Shown here: piece by piece, positions 25,488 through 38,288 of the stretch
Layout of the letters: every line of letters begins with the position of its first letter
How positions within the stretch are numbered: the stretch's first letter is position 1
From: Dicaeum eximium
Lineage: Eukaryota > Chordata > Aves > Passeriformes > Dicaeidae
Assembly: GCA_013396995.1 (NCBI GenBank)
Contig: VWZP01005668.1
Span: 946,806 to 1,010,805, forward strand
DNA length: 64,000 nucleotides
Reading direction: 5' to 3'
Position numbers and translations under genes: made by a program
The notes under the pieces: model-generated
Database searches by the model: none
Seen by the model: only the letters and a program-made list of their open reading frames with translations
Told to the model about the DNA's origin: nothing

Positions 25488-26801
25488 AAAGAGGGCTTAG
25501 TGTCACAATATGAACTGTAAATATCTCTCTAATTAATCCAGTCCTTTCCAGCTGCTCAGCTGCCTCCAAATGTTGTTTTGACTATCAAAGAAATGCCTAA
25601 AATGCTTTTAATCCAGAGTACAGTGGGAATTACTTTGTCAACTCCCATGTCTGGTTCCTGATATGGACCACCAAATTTACAAGGAATTCTCAGAAAAAAA
25701 AACGTTTTCTTCAGAGAATGTTAAACGATGAGTGTCAGGGAGAAGCAGCTTAGGGAAAGGAGGAATTTAATTGTTTTTCATTTCAACAGGGAAAATTTCC
25801 CCAAAGAAGCAAATAGATCAACTGAGTAAATAGAACATGGGTAGTCAAAGTAAAGCATTCAACAGATGAATTGTTAAAAAGATGCCAGTATGTTCTTTAT
25901 CTGAGGTCTGGGGGCCAGGATGAGGAGCTAGAAAATCACCTGATGCAAATGACTGCTTTACAAGGATTTCTGAGGTGGGGTGATGAAGACAGTCCTTCTG
26001 GTGGAAATCCTGGGAGAAGCAACCAATGTGTCCACAGCCTTTGAGCTAGATCTACAGCTACAATTACTCAACAATTTATAGGTTTAACTGAGTTAAATCT
26101 GGGAGGTTTTTGGCCTGTGCCAGCTGGCACACTCCCAGACAAAGTGCTGGGACTGCACCTGTGCTCCTGTGGCAGCAAAGAAATGGGAAGAGGGAAGGAG
26201 CAGTGGTTTGGCTTCTGTGCCTGTATATGGGCTCTGCTGACAGAGTTGCTCTAAAGGCTGGAGAGTGGATCAAACCCTCCTTTTTAGCAGGGTTCACATA
26301 AGCAAATGACTCTCGAACATAAAATTCAAGCATATCAATGTGAAGTCCTGCTGGTGTTTTTGGGAGTACAGCCTTTCTCTTTCTTGTTGCTGTTTTTAAT
26401 CAGTATGTTACACAAAGCTAATAAAACAACACTGATTTATACCCACACCTAGGAAATGCTGAGATCAAAAACTTCATTTTACTTGAAGAGACTGCAGTAC
26501 AGAGGACACTGTCTCCTTGTCATTATGTAATAGTCCAGCATTAAGTTACCATGAGCGTACTAAACTGTGCTTGTACTCCTGTGATGCTTAAGGCCCATCA
26601 AAGATTATGTCTAAACTCGGTAAATAATTAAAGAATCACATAATCAGTGCTCCATTATATCTAATTAGGATCAGTTTAGCAGGGGCAGATTAGCAGGTGT
26701 CAGCAGGGAATTTGTCCTTTCGTTCTTGTGGCTGTGAGGCAGCAGAGGAAGGGGCAGCACACGGCAGCCCTTCCGTGAGTAAGGAGTGAGGGGCTGCGGT
26801 T

Positions 26802-26816
26802 CCACGAGGTGGCACT
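26802..26816 (+). promoter_or_regulatory. CTCF-like core motif
   Basis: CCACGAGGTGGCACT fits CCASYAGRKGGCRSY at 14 of 15 positions; the G at position 5 is the mismatch. It sits at the 3' edge of a GC-richer patch (about 26690-26820) in otherwise AT-rich intron. It points opposite to the motif at 7053-7067. Confidence 0.4.
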
Positions 26817-28457
26817 AAGAAGTTGTAGAACAGTGTGACTGAATTAGTATATTGTTTTTAGCTCTGTGAGAACGTTAGTTCTGAAATTTTTCAGTAAAAA
26901 AAAAACAACCCTTCTGTCATTTTTTAAACATTTTGCAGTTAGCAAAACATATTTAATGGATTCCTGGCAGTCACAACTCCCATGACCATGCATATTTCAT
27001 TGTATGCATGTGTTACATCTTCAGGTATAATGCTCAGCTTTTTAATTCCTTTCCTAGAATTATTGCTTACAACAACCCAATGCATCGGTGTTCTTGATCC
27101 TATTTTCCTGATAAATTAACACCATCAAATGGTTCAGGACCCATATTTTCAGTATAGAATAATATCCAAAGAAAGTGAGGTTCTCCAATAATCTCCTGAT
27201 ATGCAATAAGCATAATTTTTATTTTAAGATAGAAGGAGGATTAGCATTAGATTGTAATGTGAGCTGATTTTTAGAGTGTCATTATTTCTTTTTGTTATTA
27301 GGCTATAATTACACAGACTATAATTAGACTATGAATTAATAAGCTAGCCTTGCAGTTTAAAGTTTGAGGTTTAATTGTGGTGAATGAAAGATATTAATGA
27401 TAGGGAAGATTGCAAATACACATGGAAAGTTTGGAAGAAATTATTTGTTGTGGATAAATGTCTAAAATAGTATTTCCAAGGACCTGCTCTATTTTTCTTT
27501 AAACACATGCCTCAGTTTAAAGATTTTTCCTTTGGTTTCAAGGGGATACTTGCATAGTTATATGCCTTGCTGAATCAGAGTATAGAGTCACTTAGGCAAA
27601 CGCTCGAGTAGTGTCAAATGGATTTTCAAATCCTATGGATTTATACTTTCTTCATGTCTATAGATTCAAACATGTCCAGCCTGCAATTATCTTTGCATTT
27701 AAATTCTTCTTCTCATTGTTTCTAATGTGGGTTTTTCTTCTTAGTTACCCCAAGTCTTCACATATTTTTGGAGAGTACCCACAACAAGGGACCGATCTTA
27801 ATGTAGTCATAAATGTCAAAAATATAACTTGATATATAGCTGCTGGTGTATGATGCTATTATTTTTATTTCCTAAGATGCTGTTCTTTTTATTTCCTAAT
27901 GTGACATAAAATTGTGAATTCTGCTTTCTGAGTTCTAGACCTTTCAAACTTCAGAACTTTGGCACCTGACTAGGTGTTGTACCCTGCTGCTTAGGTCCTC
28001 TCTGTTTCTTTTTCTCAACTGCCATTAATGGCAAAATGCCTCAGCAGCCTGACAGTTACAACAGCCTGAACCTCCAACTTCTGAACTTTCTTGAGCCTGG
28101 CATTCAAAGCTGGGGAAGTTATGAATGTGCTCAGACTGAGAATCATGAACTCATCCCTCTTTTGTGCGAGTACTGAACTCTCATTTATAAGTTTAGAGGC
28201 ACCACTGTCCCAGTAATTTTGGGAAGCTGGGCCTTAGGGCTCTGTCAGGAGAAAACCAGCCTTACTTGCAGGAGTGAAACCAGTCTGCTCTGTCTGAGCC
28301 ATACTCTGCCACTTGCCCTCATGGCCTGAAAAGGAAAATGTCCCATTTTATGTAATGCATAAAAGATGGCTTAAGGGATCCTAAAACTGTCCTCTAGCAC
28401 ACGGTTGTGAGTCTTGCCCCTGCTTTGAAACTCAGAGGAGTTCTATTTCTCTTCTAG

Positions 28458-28488
28458 AAAAAAAAAAAAATTTAAAAAAAAAAAAAAG
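28458..28488. repeat. Interrupted poly(A)
   Basis: Two A runs are separated by TTT. This is a simple repeat, with nothing recognisable attached. Confidence 0.8.
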
Positions 28489-29574
28489 CTTTACATTTAC
28501 AGCTCTAATCTAAATGGTTCAGGACTGTGTTCCTGCAAGTCCTGAACTGAGCAGTTCAGCATGACAGATCATTAGCCAGAATTTAGGTGACACTCTGTAT
28601 TTGGTGTATCCTATTGGCTAATCTTAGGTGGTTTCCTAATTAGTATATTGTGTTTTCAGATTATCCTCTGAAGTTCTGTTCTCAGTTCAAATTGGTCATA
28701 AATGTCTTCTGTTCTCAGTTAACTCACAGCAGAATCCAAAATCATCTTCAAATTTCTGTCCACAGATATAAAAATATAAGGAAAAAAAATGCATTCACAG
28801 TTTTTACTGGGGCAGCTTAAAAACTGCATAACATCTCCCTGGCCTATGGCACAAAACACAAAAGTGATTAAGTGATTTACAAGCTATACTTACAAGGGAT
28901 TTAGGAGACAGAATGCATAATGGAAAATAGAAAAACAGTTTTATGATTTTATTCAGAATGTTAGGCTTTTTATGTTGTCCTTTTATTTCAGAGGAGTACC
29001 TATTAAATATAAACTGCAAATGATTTTTCCTCGTATCTGATAATCTGTAAACCCATTACTGGGAAAGATAATTTCCTGGGTCATGCTAGAATTACTGAAT
29101 TATTTATTCCCCTTTATCACAGCTTCTCGTGTTGTATAGTAAAAAAGATTATCTGTGAATCTTTACCTGCAGCTATAAAGGCAAGAGTAAAATGTTCTGA
29201 AATCTTACTGTCATCATGAAAAACAAAGCTGAATGATTTGATGAGCTCAGTTTTTGGTCACAGTCAATTTGTTTATTTAGTGGTAGAGAAAGAAGCACTC
29301 TTTGTATTTTTATATGCTAGGCATAAAATGACAGGATTCATCTTGCCTGCATCCAATTGAGTGATTTAATTGTACAGCTCTCTTGGTATCAGGTAAAATA
29401 GACATATATATCTCCAAAAGTCAGTTAATCTTTTCCTAAACAGAATGCACAGAATGTTATTGAGAGCTGTCATTCCAGTAGCACAGAATTCAAGGCAAAT
29501 AATTTATCTGTTAAAAAACATGCATTTGTTCCACTCTAAGGGGCATGCAGAGTGGTTGCAGTGCTTTTAAGACT

Positions 29575-29646
29575 ATGACAGGGCAGTTAGAATGAGATGA
29601 TCTTTAAATTCTCTTCCAACCAAAAACATTCAGTGATTCAGTGATT
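29575..29646 (+). mobile_element. CR1 LINE 3' end
   Basis: AGAATGAGATGATCTTTAAA and a CTCTTCCAACC-like stretch, ending in ATTCAGTGATTCAGTGATT, match the CR1 3' end including its 8-base terminal tandem repeat. Confidence 0.75.
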
Positions 29647-30169
29647 TTACTTGTCTACACATGCAGGCAGTAGCCTAAACAGCAAGTACTTTGTGTTTAA
29701 TTACCACTTTGGATTCACTTTGGTCAAGTCTTAATTTTTTTAATACTCATAACATGATATACCCAAAGGAAGCATCTAATTTAATCTTTCTTAATTTTAT
29801 TCCAATGGCAAAATGAAGAGATAAAATACATAAAAAGCAAATGAGATCTGTAGGGAAAGCAGTGTTTTCATAGGTACCTCTTAATTTTTGTCTTCACCAC
29901 AACTCTCTTGAGTGTCATTGTCCCATAAAATCTGCAGCAGTCAAAATCTTTTTTACTCACCTTGGTGCTTATGATATTCTTCCAATAGAAAGAAAAGCAA
30001 ATAAATAACAAATGAATTTTATAATTAGACAACTATATTTTCTTCAGTAAAGTACTTCTTCCTCTGTTTTTGTAGCATTCTTTTCTGTCTATCACTTGCT
30101 CTGTTTAGGAGTTGGATTTTTGCATGTATTCCTTTGATGTCCTTCATAGGTTCCTAGGATAAGCCAGGT

Positions 30170-30315
30170 TGCAAGCGACTTGCAGAAGTCTCTAGTTCAG
30201 TATCAGGTCTAAGATCAGGCCAGGTTGCTCAGGGCCATATCCAGTCTGGTGTTTAAAACCTCCAAGAAGGCAGATTTACAACCTCACTGGGCAGCCTGTG
30301 CCACTCAGTTTTGTT
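30170..30315 (-). mobile_element. CR1 LINE fragment, antisense
   Basis: GAAGTCTCTAGTTCAG, CAGGTTGCTCAGGGCCATAT and CACTGGGCAGCCTGTGCCAC, in this order, are the reverse complement of the CR1 3' region. Borders are approximate. Confidence 0.8.
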
Positions 30316-31029
30316 TCTAATTAGTATATTCCTCTACTATATACTGTAAATTATTATAACAAAGAATAAAATATGGGTTTTTTCTCCCTAAGGTTAGTCT
30401 CAGTGAGGAAAATGCAGAGAATTAGTTTTTAATTCCCTTGCTAAAAGTTTGGACTTTTATATTTCAGAACAATTTCAAGACAGTGCCTGGATGGGCTGGC
30501 AGGGCAGGCTGGTGCCCATCTCTAGTTCTGCTCAATTCTAAGGGTAGAAGTTTTCTAGAAATACTTTACTTTGAATATTTCCATTGAAAATCAGAAAACA
30601 TGACAGCTCCTATTTGTTTATCTTATTTTTCCATTAGTTTTTACTGCTTTGGAAGTTATGTTTCTTTATGAAGAGAACAAATAGATCTGCCTTGAGGCAA
30701 GGTTGCCCTTTCCCTAGGAAATGGGTTGGGAACACAAATGTCCATCCCCTAGAGAGGGTGGTGGAGAGGAGCTGTCGTGGCAAAACCACCCAGGAACTGC
30801 AGTTTGCACAGAACCCAGGAGGCTGCAGAGGGGCAGAGAGAAGCAATAACCAGGCCTCAGTGGTGATGGATAAGAAACTTCTGGGGATCAAGGACTACTT
30901 GGCAGTTTGCTTCAACTCAGAAACCACTTGGTTGGTTAAAACCAAGCTTAAAGGACAGGCAAAGGGAGAGGTGCTCATACCCATTGTGTCTGATCTAGTT
31001 GCTTAAAGTATTCTTAGTCGTAAATTCCC

Positions 31030-31176
31030 TATTAAAAGTAATTAAATGTTTGGTGGAGTTTTGTTTTGTTTTGGTTTGGTTTTTGGGTGGGGGGTTTGTT
31101 TGTTTTGTTTAGTTTGGTTTTTAGGGTTTTTGGGGGTTTTTTGGTTTTGGGGTTTTTGTTTTTTTTTTTTTAAATT
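31030..31176. repeat. C-free G/T-rich tract, 147 bp
   Basis: No C occurs on the + strand from 31030 to 31176. T runs alternate with G runs of two to six (for example GGGTGGGGGG near 31085). It is low-complexity with strong strand asymmetry. Confidence 0.9.
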
Positions 31177-33894
31177 CAATAGCCTATTTTATTCTTTGGA
31201 GAGATGTCTATAAGGAAAATGTATAGACCAGTACATCTCAGTACTTTGGCTGACTCTGGGTCCTGTCACAGAAAATTTAGCACAGAATTTTTTTTTTTTT
31301 TTTTTCTAAAATTGGCTTGTTTAATTTGACTTGCTGACTCATTTTTCCAGCTGGTCTGTCATCCTACTCAATTCCAGATGAGGCAATAGGAAAAAGAATA
31401 CTCTTTTGAATATCCCACCCTCTTGCCAAACCAAGTAACAATTAAAATCTCCAATTTTCATTGCAGTTCTTTATCTCTGTTAATTATCCAAGGAACAGTA
31501 AATCAGATATATTGTCTCCTGCTTGTTGTCAATAATTTAAATTCTAAATTCTTTATAGATTTGTTGCAGATTTAACACACTGCTGCTTTTCCCTAAATTA
31601 CATAGCATTTCGCAACTTGAATCCAATTCAGTGTTTCATTTTTACATTTGAGATCAAATGCTAGACAGTCCAGTCTAATTGACTCATATGTTTTCTACAC
31701 ACACAAGAGAACCCACATGACTTGGTAGCTTTTAATCCAAAAGAAACATCAGGTCTCTCAAGCATCTAATTAGTGACCATCAGGGTGGGTTTTTTTTCCA
31801 TAGTTTTTGAAAAGAATCTATTGTGAATCAAGTGTTTAGTGGAAAATAAACTGGTAGCAATGTGAATTCAAAAAGAACAGGAGTATAGTAGGCAGGGACC
31901 TTGTGAGCTGAGAGGTGCCATTATAAAATAACATTGGTTATAATCAGAGAAGAAAAAAATAGATGTTAATTAAGTAGAAGCAGAAAGAAGAACTATATTA
32001 TATTATTAGAAGAATTATAGCTGTCATTTTTTAAAATATGTCAAGAATAAAGGGGGTAGCAAATGTAGTACAGTATTAATAAATGAGATGTAAACATGCC
32101 AGGTGAAGTTGTTTTTGCACTGTCAATACTTATATTTTCAGGATAATAGAAAGTATTTTTCATCTATCTTTATCTGTATGAACTATGAGGAAAAAAACTA
32201 CTATCATGCAGGCATAGACATTTCTATACCTGTCTGTGTAACCAGAAATGTAATTGGCCTGACTTATTAGTGGGGGATGACCCATTGGAGTAGTATTAAA
32301 CTGCAAAACGAGCACTTAAATCAGTGTTCAGTGCAGCAGAGCAGTTGCTTTAATTCTCCTTTTAACTGCAGAAACAAAGGGGTTGCATGGATAAAGCAAA
32401 TCAAAACATATTGTTAATTAAAAATGGCATCCAGCACAAAACTTTGTTTGCCCTTCTTGCTCTATAGGGGTCAACAGTAATAACGTTTCACCATTTGGTA
32501 CCTGCTGATGGATGATGTGAAGCCATTCCTACAGCTCTTGGTTAATACTTCAGCTCTGATTATGTCAAATAATTATTTTTTGCCTATTTGAGAAGTGAAA
32601 ATTTGGGTACTAACTGCACATGCTAAACAATGCGGTGAAAATTTTTAAAAATAGTCATTAAAAAACTTAGCAATGATCAGTAGTTTACAAGGAGTCTCTG
32701 AAATTTTAGAGTGTATTATTTAACAAAAACATTACCTTATTACTTACTCACAGCCTGCATGCAAATTAATTGCAGTATATTTTAATTTTAAACATCACAT
32801 CGATTGAAAGGAATTCTGATTTCATATTTAGATCTGTGATTTCTACATTGAAGTGGTGAAGTTTGAGATCCATAAAGAAAGAGATGCCTAAAAAGGAAAA
32901 GCTGTCTGACCCTTGAGCAGAGGGACATTAATATAGTGAACAGCTCATTAAAACTGTTGGGAAAACAATTTTCATAACTTTTAACAGAAACACTCAAATT
33001 TAGAGCAACATACTCAGCTAGAAGCTGAAAAAAAAGTATTTGTAATTTTTCTGTGTGTCTGGTAAGATTTTTAGATTTTTTTAAAGCAATACCAGGTTTT
33101 GGATTCAAATTTTTCTCGAATCAGAAAATTTGCATGGAAAATAATTTCAGCTGAAAAGTCCGTTTTCAGCCCAAAACTTGGAGAGATTTTGGTGAATTCT
33201 TGTGAAGCCATAACTCCTTACAGTTGCTGAGATAGATTAGATTAGCATTGTGTAAAAAGAGTGTAATTATGCTAAAAAAACCCACAACTTAAATGAATAT
33301 CAAGAGCTTAAGGTGAAAGATCAGAAGCTTAACCATTGTATGGAAGTCAAAGTCTGTTGAACTAATTTAGTGGTTTTACATGAAGAAGACTGAGTCTGAG
33401 TCTCAAAAAAAAAGAGAATTTGTTTTGTGTAGTATCTGAAAATTTCATATTTTATATTTAAAAAGTCCTGCTTTGCATTGCTTTGAATTCTACTGCCACG
33501 CATATATTCTTTTTAAGTTAGCATCTAATATTGGTATGTTTTGTCAACTAATTTAGCAACACCCGAAGAATTATAATTACCACCCTAGAATAAAGAACCT
33601 AAAAATTAAAATATTTCATGAACAGTCACCAATGTAAGACTTTTAAAGTACGAAGGCAGTGTGAAAGAGCATTCTCCTTGATTGTACTTCATGGAAGAAA
33701 TAATAGGAATACATAAAATACCATGATGTATCATTTTTTACATCTCTCATATCTATTATGGTTACAAAAACTAGAGAATTCATAGTGTTCTTTTTCTATT
33801 CAAATTTATGAAAAATCCAGGCATCATTGACTTGAGGGTCACAACTAATAAGTGATATATAGTTGTTACAAGCATTGGTTTTTAATTTGCACAG

Positions 33895-33973
33895 GTACGT
33901 GTGTTCACGTTTTCTGTTGGCCAACATAATTATGACAAAGGACCCATACAGTGGATGGCCTGTGAAAATAAAG
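33895..33973 (+). CDS. CACNA2D1: CACNA2D1 exon 3 in window (probably exon 13): end of VWA core
   Basis: This exon has 79 bases: 26 codons plus the first base of a Gly codon. It runs VRVFTFSVGQHNYDKG then PIQWMACENK, with an ACAG acceptor and a GTACTG donor. The Cys of WMACENK is the only Cys in this exon and by position matches the alpha2 cysteine (C404 of the mammalian protein) reported to form the interchain bond with delta. That assignment is inferred from residue counting. Confidence 0.97.
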
Positions 33974-36089
33974 GTACTGTGCATTTCTTTTAAACTGATC
34001 TTCACTAAAGCTTTGGGATAGATGATATCTTTGTTCTCTAAAAATGGCAAAATTTTCAGCTTGATTTTTAGCTTTATTGTATTTGTTATCAATAGTTCCA
34101 AAAGTTAATGTATTACATAATATATGAAAAAATATATATTACATGTATATGAAAAAGCCACATGTAAACAAGAAACTGGTATATTTATTTCTTTATTATT
34201 TTATGTAAAACTTTATATTGTATGAAAACCACCACAGTAGTTTTAATAATAATAAGCCATTATGGTTCAGTTTTGAGAATATTTGTTGTAATAGCCATCT
34301 ATGTAAAGTTGGAACTGATGACAGATAAGAAATTAGGCAAAGCTGTTTTAAATTAAGCGGTCTGGACAAAGGGATTTTGTTTGGTTAGTTGGCTGGTTAC
34401 ATTTCTTTTTGTTTTTCTTCAAAACTTACAAGGGGTAAAATATTTTGAATTTTTTCCCTTTTTAAATGAAAATAGCAAAATTACTCTTGCTGTGATTTCT
34501 TAGTTTTTGAGAGCTTCTTGTATTTTCTATTTTTATCCTGTTTTCTTTATGTAGGACAAAAAGAAAAAGTAAAAATGGTGGAAGTAAGGAAGTAAAATGT
34601 CTTCTACATGACATTTTTACATGAAAAATGTAGTCAGAAACATTTGAAGAGTGTGAAAATTATGAGTCTCAAATACCTTAAAATATAACAGTACAACAAG
34701 GCATAAGATATAGAGATATAGCAGAAAATATAAAAGAAATGATAGAAAAGAATAGAGATAAGTAGAAAATATATAATTTATCAAACATTTGCTTACATTT
34801 TAAAAAGAGCAATTTCCAGGCCTGACTGAAAATGTAAAACTGTTTTATAAATCGGTGAGAAGCAAGAGGTGAGAGGTGAGCTGGATTACAAAAGGTCTTG
34901 AAAATTAGGACTGCCAGGGAAGGAGATAAAGATATTCTCAGGCAGAAGAGGAACATAAAGCAAAGATAAGAGAAAGGCATAGATACAGGGAAAAAAAAAA
35001 AAGAAAAAAAAAAGGCAAAACCTAAAAGAATCCTTAGCCTGGATGAAAAGCATACATATGTGTCATAACCTCATGAAAACCTCAGCATGCTGACAAGCTG
35101 TGCAGAAGGTCCTACAGCTTCATGAAGATCAGATTGTATTGTCAGATAATAACAGAAAATTGACGTTTGTGTTTTGAACAGAATTTTTTTTTACTAACAT
35201 CTTTGTATCTCAAAATACTGTGTGCATGTGACCTCCATTGTTTTTAAACAAATGAGGACCAGCTGTTTTAGAGCATAACCACCTATGTAATCTTATTATT
35301 GAAGCAAAATGATCATAATCTTCTGTCCAAAATTCCTGTGATTATTTGTTTGCACATCCACAGAAGCAGTTTTATTTCATTTTTCCTAAATTAAAAGATT
35401 TTGCGTACAGCAAAGGAAATTACTAATATCAATACTTTTACCTCTCTAATCCTCTGCCTCTTCTTTTTGATCTGACTTAAAATTTTCTTGGACTGAAGAT
35501 GGATCTCAGTACCCAGCTTCAGTCTTATTATATGGACAGTATTTTAAATATTTTTAATTCAAACAAATGAGCAATAAAATCAGTGCTAAATAAAGACACT
35601 TCAGATGTCCATCCTCTGTGTAGGATAAATACCCACAAGCTTTTTTTCATTCCACAGAGTGCCTTATATTTTTATATTATGAATTCACCCTTGTGGCAGG
35701 CCATAGCTATTTTTTACATTCCTATATGCATTCAGCATATAATTATGTTGCTGTCACAGCATATTAAAATAAACATTAAATATACTTGCACATCATAGTA
35801 ACTGGGATTCCATGAGTACAAACTCTGTATGATACAGCCTCAAACAAAACAGCCAAAAGAAACAAATTGTAACTGTCATTACTTAAGAGTAACTACCTTG
35901 GTCTGAATGACATGGTGACCCATCATATGGCCATGCACTGTGATGGCATCTACTAAAAAGTATTTAATTCATAAAGAATAATTCTATTAAAATTTAGACT
36001 AGAAATCATAAGCTAAATGAAATTCCTCAAGATTAAGAGGCCAGCAATCTATTATGGTAAAATGATATTATTTCTGTTTCAAATTTTAG
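33974..36089 (+). other. CACNA2D1: Intron 3 in window (2,116 bp)
   Basis: AT-rich, with an interrupted poly(A) near 34990-35013. I see nothing else recognisable. Confidence 0.9.
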
Positions 36090-36139
36090 GTTATTATTAT
36101 GAAATCCCATCTATTGGAGCCATCAGAATAAACACCCAG
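36090..36139 (+). CDS. CACNA2D1: CACNA2D1 exon 4 in window (probably exon 14)
   Basis: This 50-base exon completes the Gly codon and encodes (G)YYYEIPSIGAIRINTQ. It has a TTTTAG acceptor and an AG|GTAAGTG donor. The peptide is among the most conserved of the alpha2delta family and closes the VWA domain. The exon returns the gene to phase 0. Confidence 0.97.
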
Positions 36140-38198
36140 GTAAGTGAGTTGGCCAAATCCAGGTGCAGTTTTAACACACAGAAAGTGGTCATATATGTTC
36201 TTGGATGTGCTTGCTCTTCACCTCTGCTAAAATCAATTAAATTTTAAGATATACAACATTAAGAAAAGAGAAAAAATTAAGGCTTTCTTCTACATTTAAG
36301 GGACTATTCTCTTAAAATGTCCTACTTTTTGCTTTAAATGGTTGCAGTGAACCAGTTTAAAATGTTATCCCTGCTACCCTGGCCTGCTGGCCCAGAGGAG
36401 CTTCTGTGCTGGTCACAACACTGGCCAGGTTGACATCCTCCCAGGCAGGCTGACCATGTGTCACAGCCATTTTATAAGTTTCTTATATTGAAACTTGCTG
36501 GACATTTTCCTTCCATGGGAAAGCTGACTTCTCTGCAGATTTCTGTGAAAACAAACCCATGTCTGTGTGTGGACTCAAGGACAACAGATGCATTCCTTTG
36601 CCTGTCTCCTGATACAGGAGATGGAGTTTTTTCTTTCTAGCCAATGATGTAGAGGTTGTAATCTCTCTGACATTGTAAGCATTTGGAGAGTCTTGCTCTG
36701 ACCAGGGTGGAGAAAACATGTAACTCTGAACGTTGCAACTTAGCCCTAAAACCTTCTGAATAATGGAGTCATTCTAATAAATCATATCAGCCTTCTGATA
36801 CTGGAGTCACGGAGCCTCATTCAGCACCCAACGCAAGACCCAGAGAAACAAACAGCTTTCTAGGCACAGATCCTTTTAAAACAACAGACCATGTGCACCC
36901 CACGGAGTGTCTGAGGTGCTCTGTGTCCTGCTGGCCTCTGCACAAGGACTTGCTCTTGGCTCAGCTTTCCTCCAGGCCTTACATGCTCCCTCAGACTGAT
37001 GCTGAGACACGACAGCAACTTTATTGTAAAGTTCTATAAAACCAGTTAATTTTTATAGTGTGTCTAGGCATTCATAGTTCACCTTCTGCCATGCTTCCTG
37101 CATGATCCAAAGGGTTTATATTACATGGAGGAGGCTGTGGATGCATGTGAAGGGATAGCCCTGCTAGAGCATCTGAACTCATGTGGGTGCTACATTACAA
37201 TCCTGTTTTACAGGAGGGGCTCCTGGATGGATCCAACACTTTTGGAAGAGACTGCACTTCTTTCCTTCAAAAAGGATGCAGGAACATATTAGCAGACTTG
37301 CATGTAGATAAATAAAGGCACAGGACTCTGGGGTTATATGATGAGATCCAAACTGAAGATGAACAGTGTAGAAGAACAATTATTCTTTTCAGTTGTCTGA
37401 AAGTCCAGGTACTCACATGTCCAGAACAGCAGAGAAATATAGCAATTCTTTGTCCTTCCAAGGCCAGGCATGACATTTTTTGGCAGAAAATAAGAATCCT
37501 TTTTTGGCTTGAATAAGAGCCCTTTGATTCTGTTAAACTCTTCCAGACAGTGTCTGGCAAGACGTATCCTTAAATAAGATCAGACAAGTAGAAAAAGTTG
37601 ATGACTGAAAACGTTTGATGGCATCCACTGCCAAATAAGCCCAGAAATCTGACATCTCATAAGATGACCAGCTTTAGCCATACTCACAAACTGAAGGAAG
37701 GCAGGAAAAAGAGGTTTTATAACTCTGATTTTTGTTATTCCAATAGAAGTTATGCAAATTGTCACTGTTGGAGCTTCACATATCCAAAAGTTACACCACT
37801 CACCCTCCATTGTCCACTCTTTCTTTCTGGGTTGATGGTTCTGTAATCTGCTTTTCTGTAATTTCTTTATGTCATTAGCAATTATTTTGGAATAAAAATA
37901 GTTGTAATTCTCATTTTGTGGAAAAAGCGTGGTGGTTGTGAGTGTGTAAGGTCTGTGTGACTGGGAGTGAAATAAAGGAATTGCCTTTTCGGTAAATACT
38001 GCAAACTGAAGACAATTATTTTGTGGTACAAGGTTTAAGAAGTAAATAAATGCTCCTCCTGTATTAATGGTGACTCTTGATTTCCTTTTTTTCCCTGATA
38101 TTTAAATTTTTATTATTTAATTATTTTTTATTTTAATATTGTTTGTGCTATTTGATCTAATAGTTGCCTTCTGATGAGTTCATTACTCTTTTTGACAG
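36140..38198 (+). other. CACNA2D1: Intron 4 in window (2,059 bp)
   Basis: It holds the LTR-like element at 36459-36823. The GC-richer stretch from 36340 to about 37020 around it may be more of the same insertion, but I cannot place it. The rest shows nothing. Confidence 0.88.
36459..36823 (+). mobile_element. LTR-like dispersed repeat, copy 1 (365 bp)
   Basis: It aligns over its whole length with 44026-44391. Shared blocks include TGTCAC at the start, CATTTTATAAGTTTCTT, TTCCATGGGAAAGCT, GGACAA followed by a GCATTC, TTCTGAA, ATGGAGTCATT and CTTCTGATA near the end. It starts TG and ends CA, and this copy has an AATAAA about 47 bases from the end, as expected of a retroviral-type LTR. I see no internal coding region, and no target-site duplication is clear. 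Calling it a solo LTR of an endogenous retrovirus is inference. Confidence 0.6.
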
Positions 38199-38288
38199 GA
38201 ATATCTGGATGTTTTGGGAAGACCAATGGTTTTAGCTGGAGAGCAAGCCAAACAAGTCCAATGGACAAACGTCTATCTGGATGCTCTG
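38199..38288 (+). CDS. CACNA2D1: CACNA2D1 exon 5 in window (probably exon 15)
   Basis: This exon of 90 bases, 30 codons, is phase 0 at both ends (GACAG acceptor, GTATGA donor). It encodes EYLDVLGRPMVLAGEQAK then QVQWTNVYLDAL, the linker from the VWA domain into the Cache-like region. It is almost identical to mammals as I recall them. Confidence 0.97.

Larger units (their letters stand above)
14774..33894 (+). other. CACNA2D1: Intron 2 in window (19,121 bp)
   Basis: This is the longest complete intron here (GTAAGTG donor, TGCACAG acceptor). Supported contents are an AT palindrome region near 16350-16430, CR1 fragments at 18416-18462, 29575-29646 and 30170-30315, a perfect inverted repeat at 19679-19707, poly(A) with an N at 25434-25485, a CTCF-like motif at 26802-26816, and a C-free G/T tract at 31030-31176. 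GC-richer patches at 24530-24860 and 30690-30990 have no recognisable content. I see no exon-like block. Confidence 0.9.

Noticed and set aside
29380..29400. TATCAG|GTAAAA as a possible recursive-splice site in the 19-kb intron
   Set aside because: The pyrimidine tract is short, the donor half is weak and it lies far from the intron centre. Such sites are expected by chance in 19 kb.
30668..31006. 112-codon open frame on the + strand
   Set aside because: No recognisable domain, Kozak context or homologous family. It lies in intron with a comparable frame on the opposite strand, so chance is the simplest reading.
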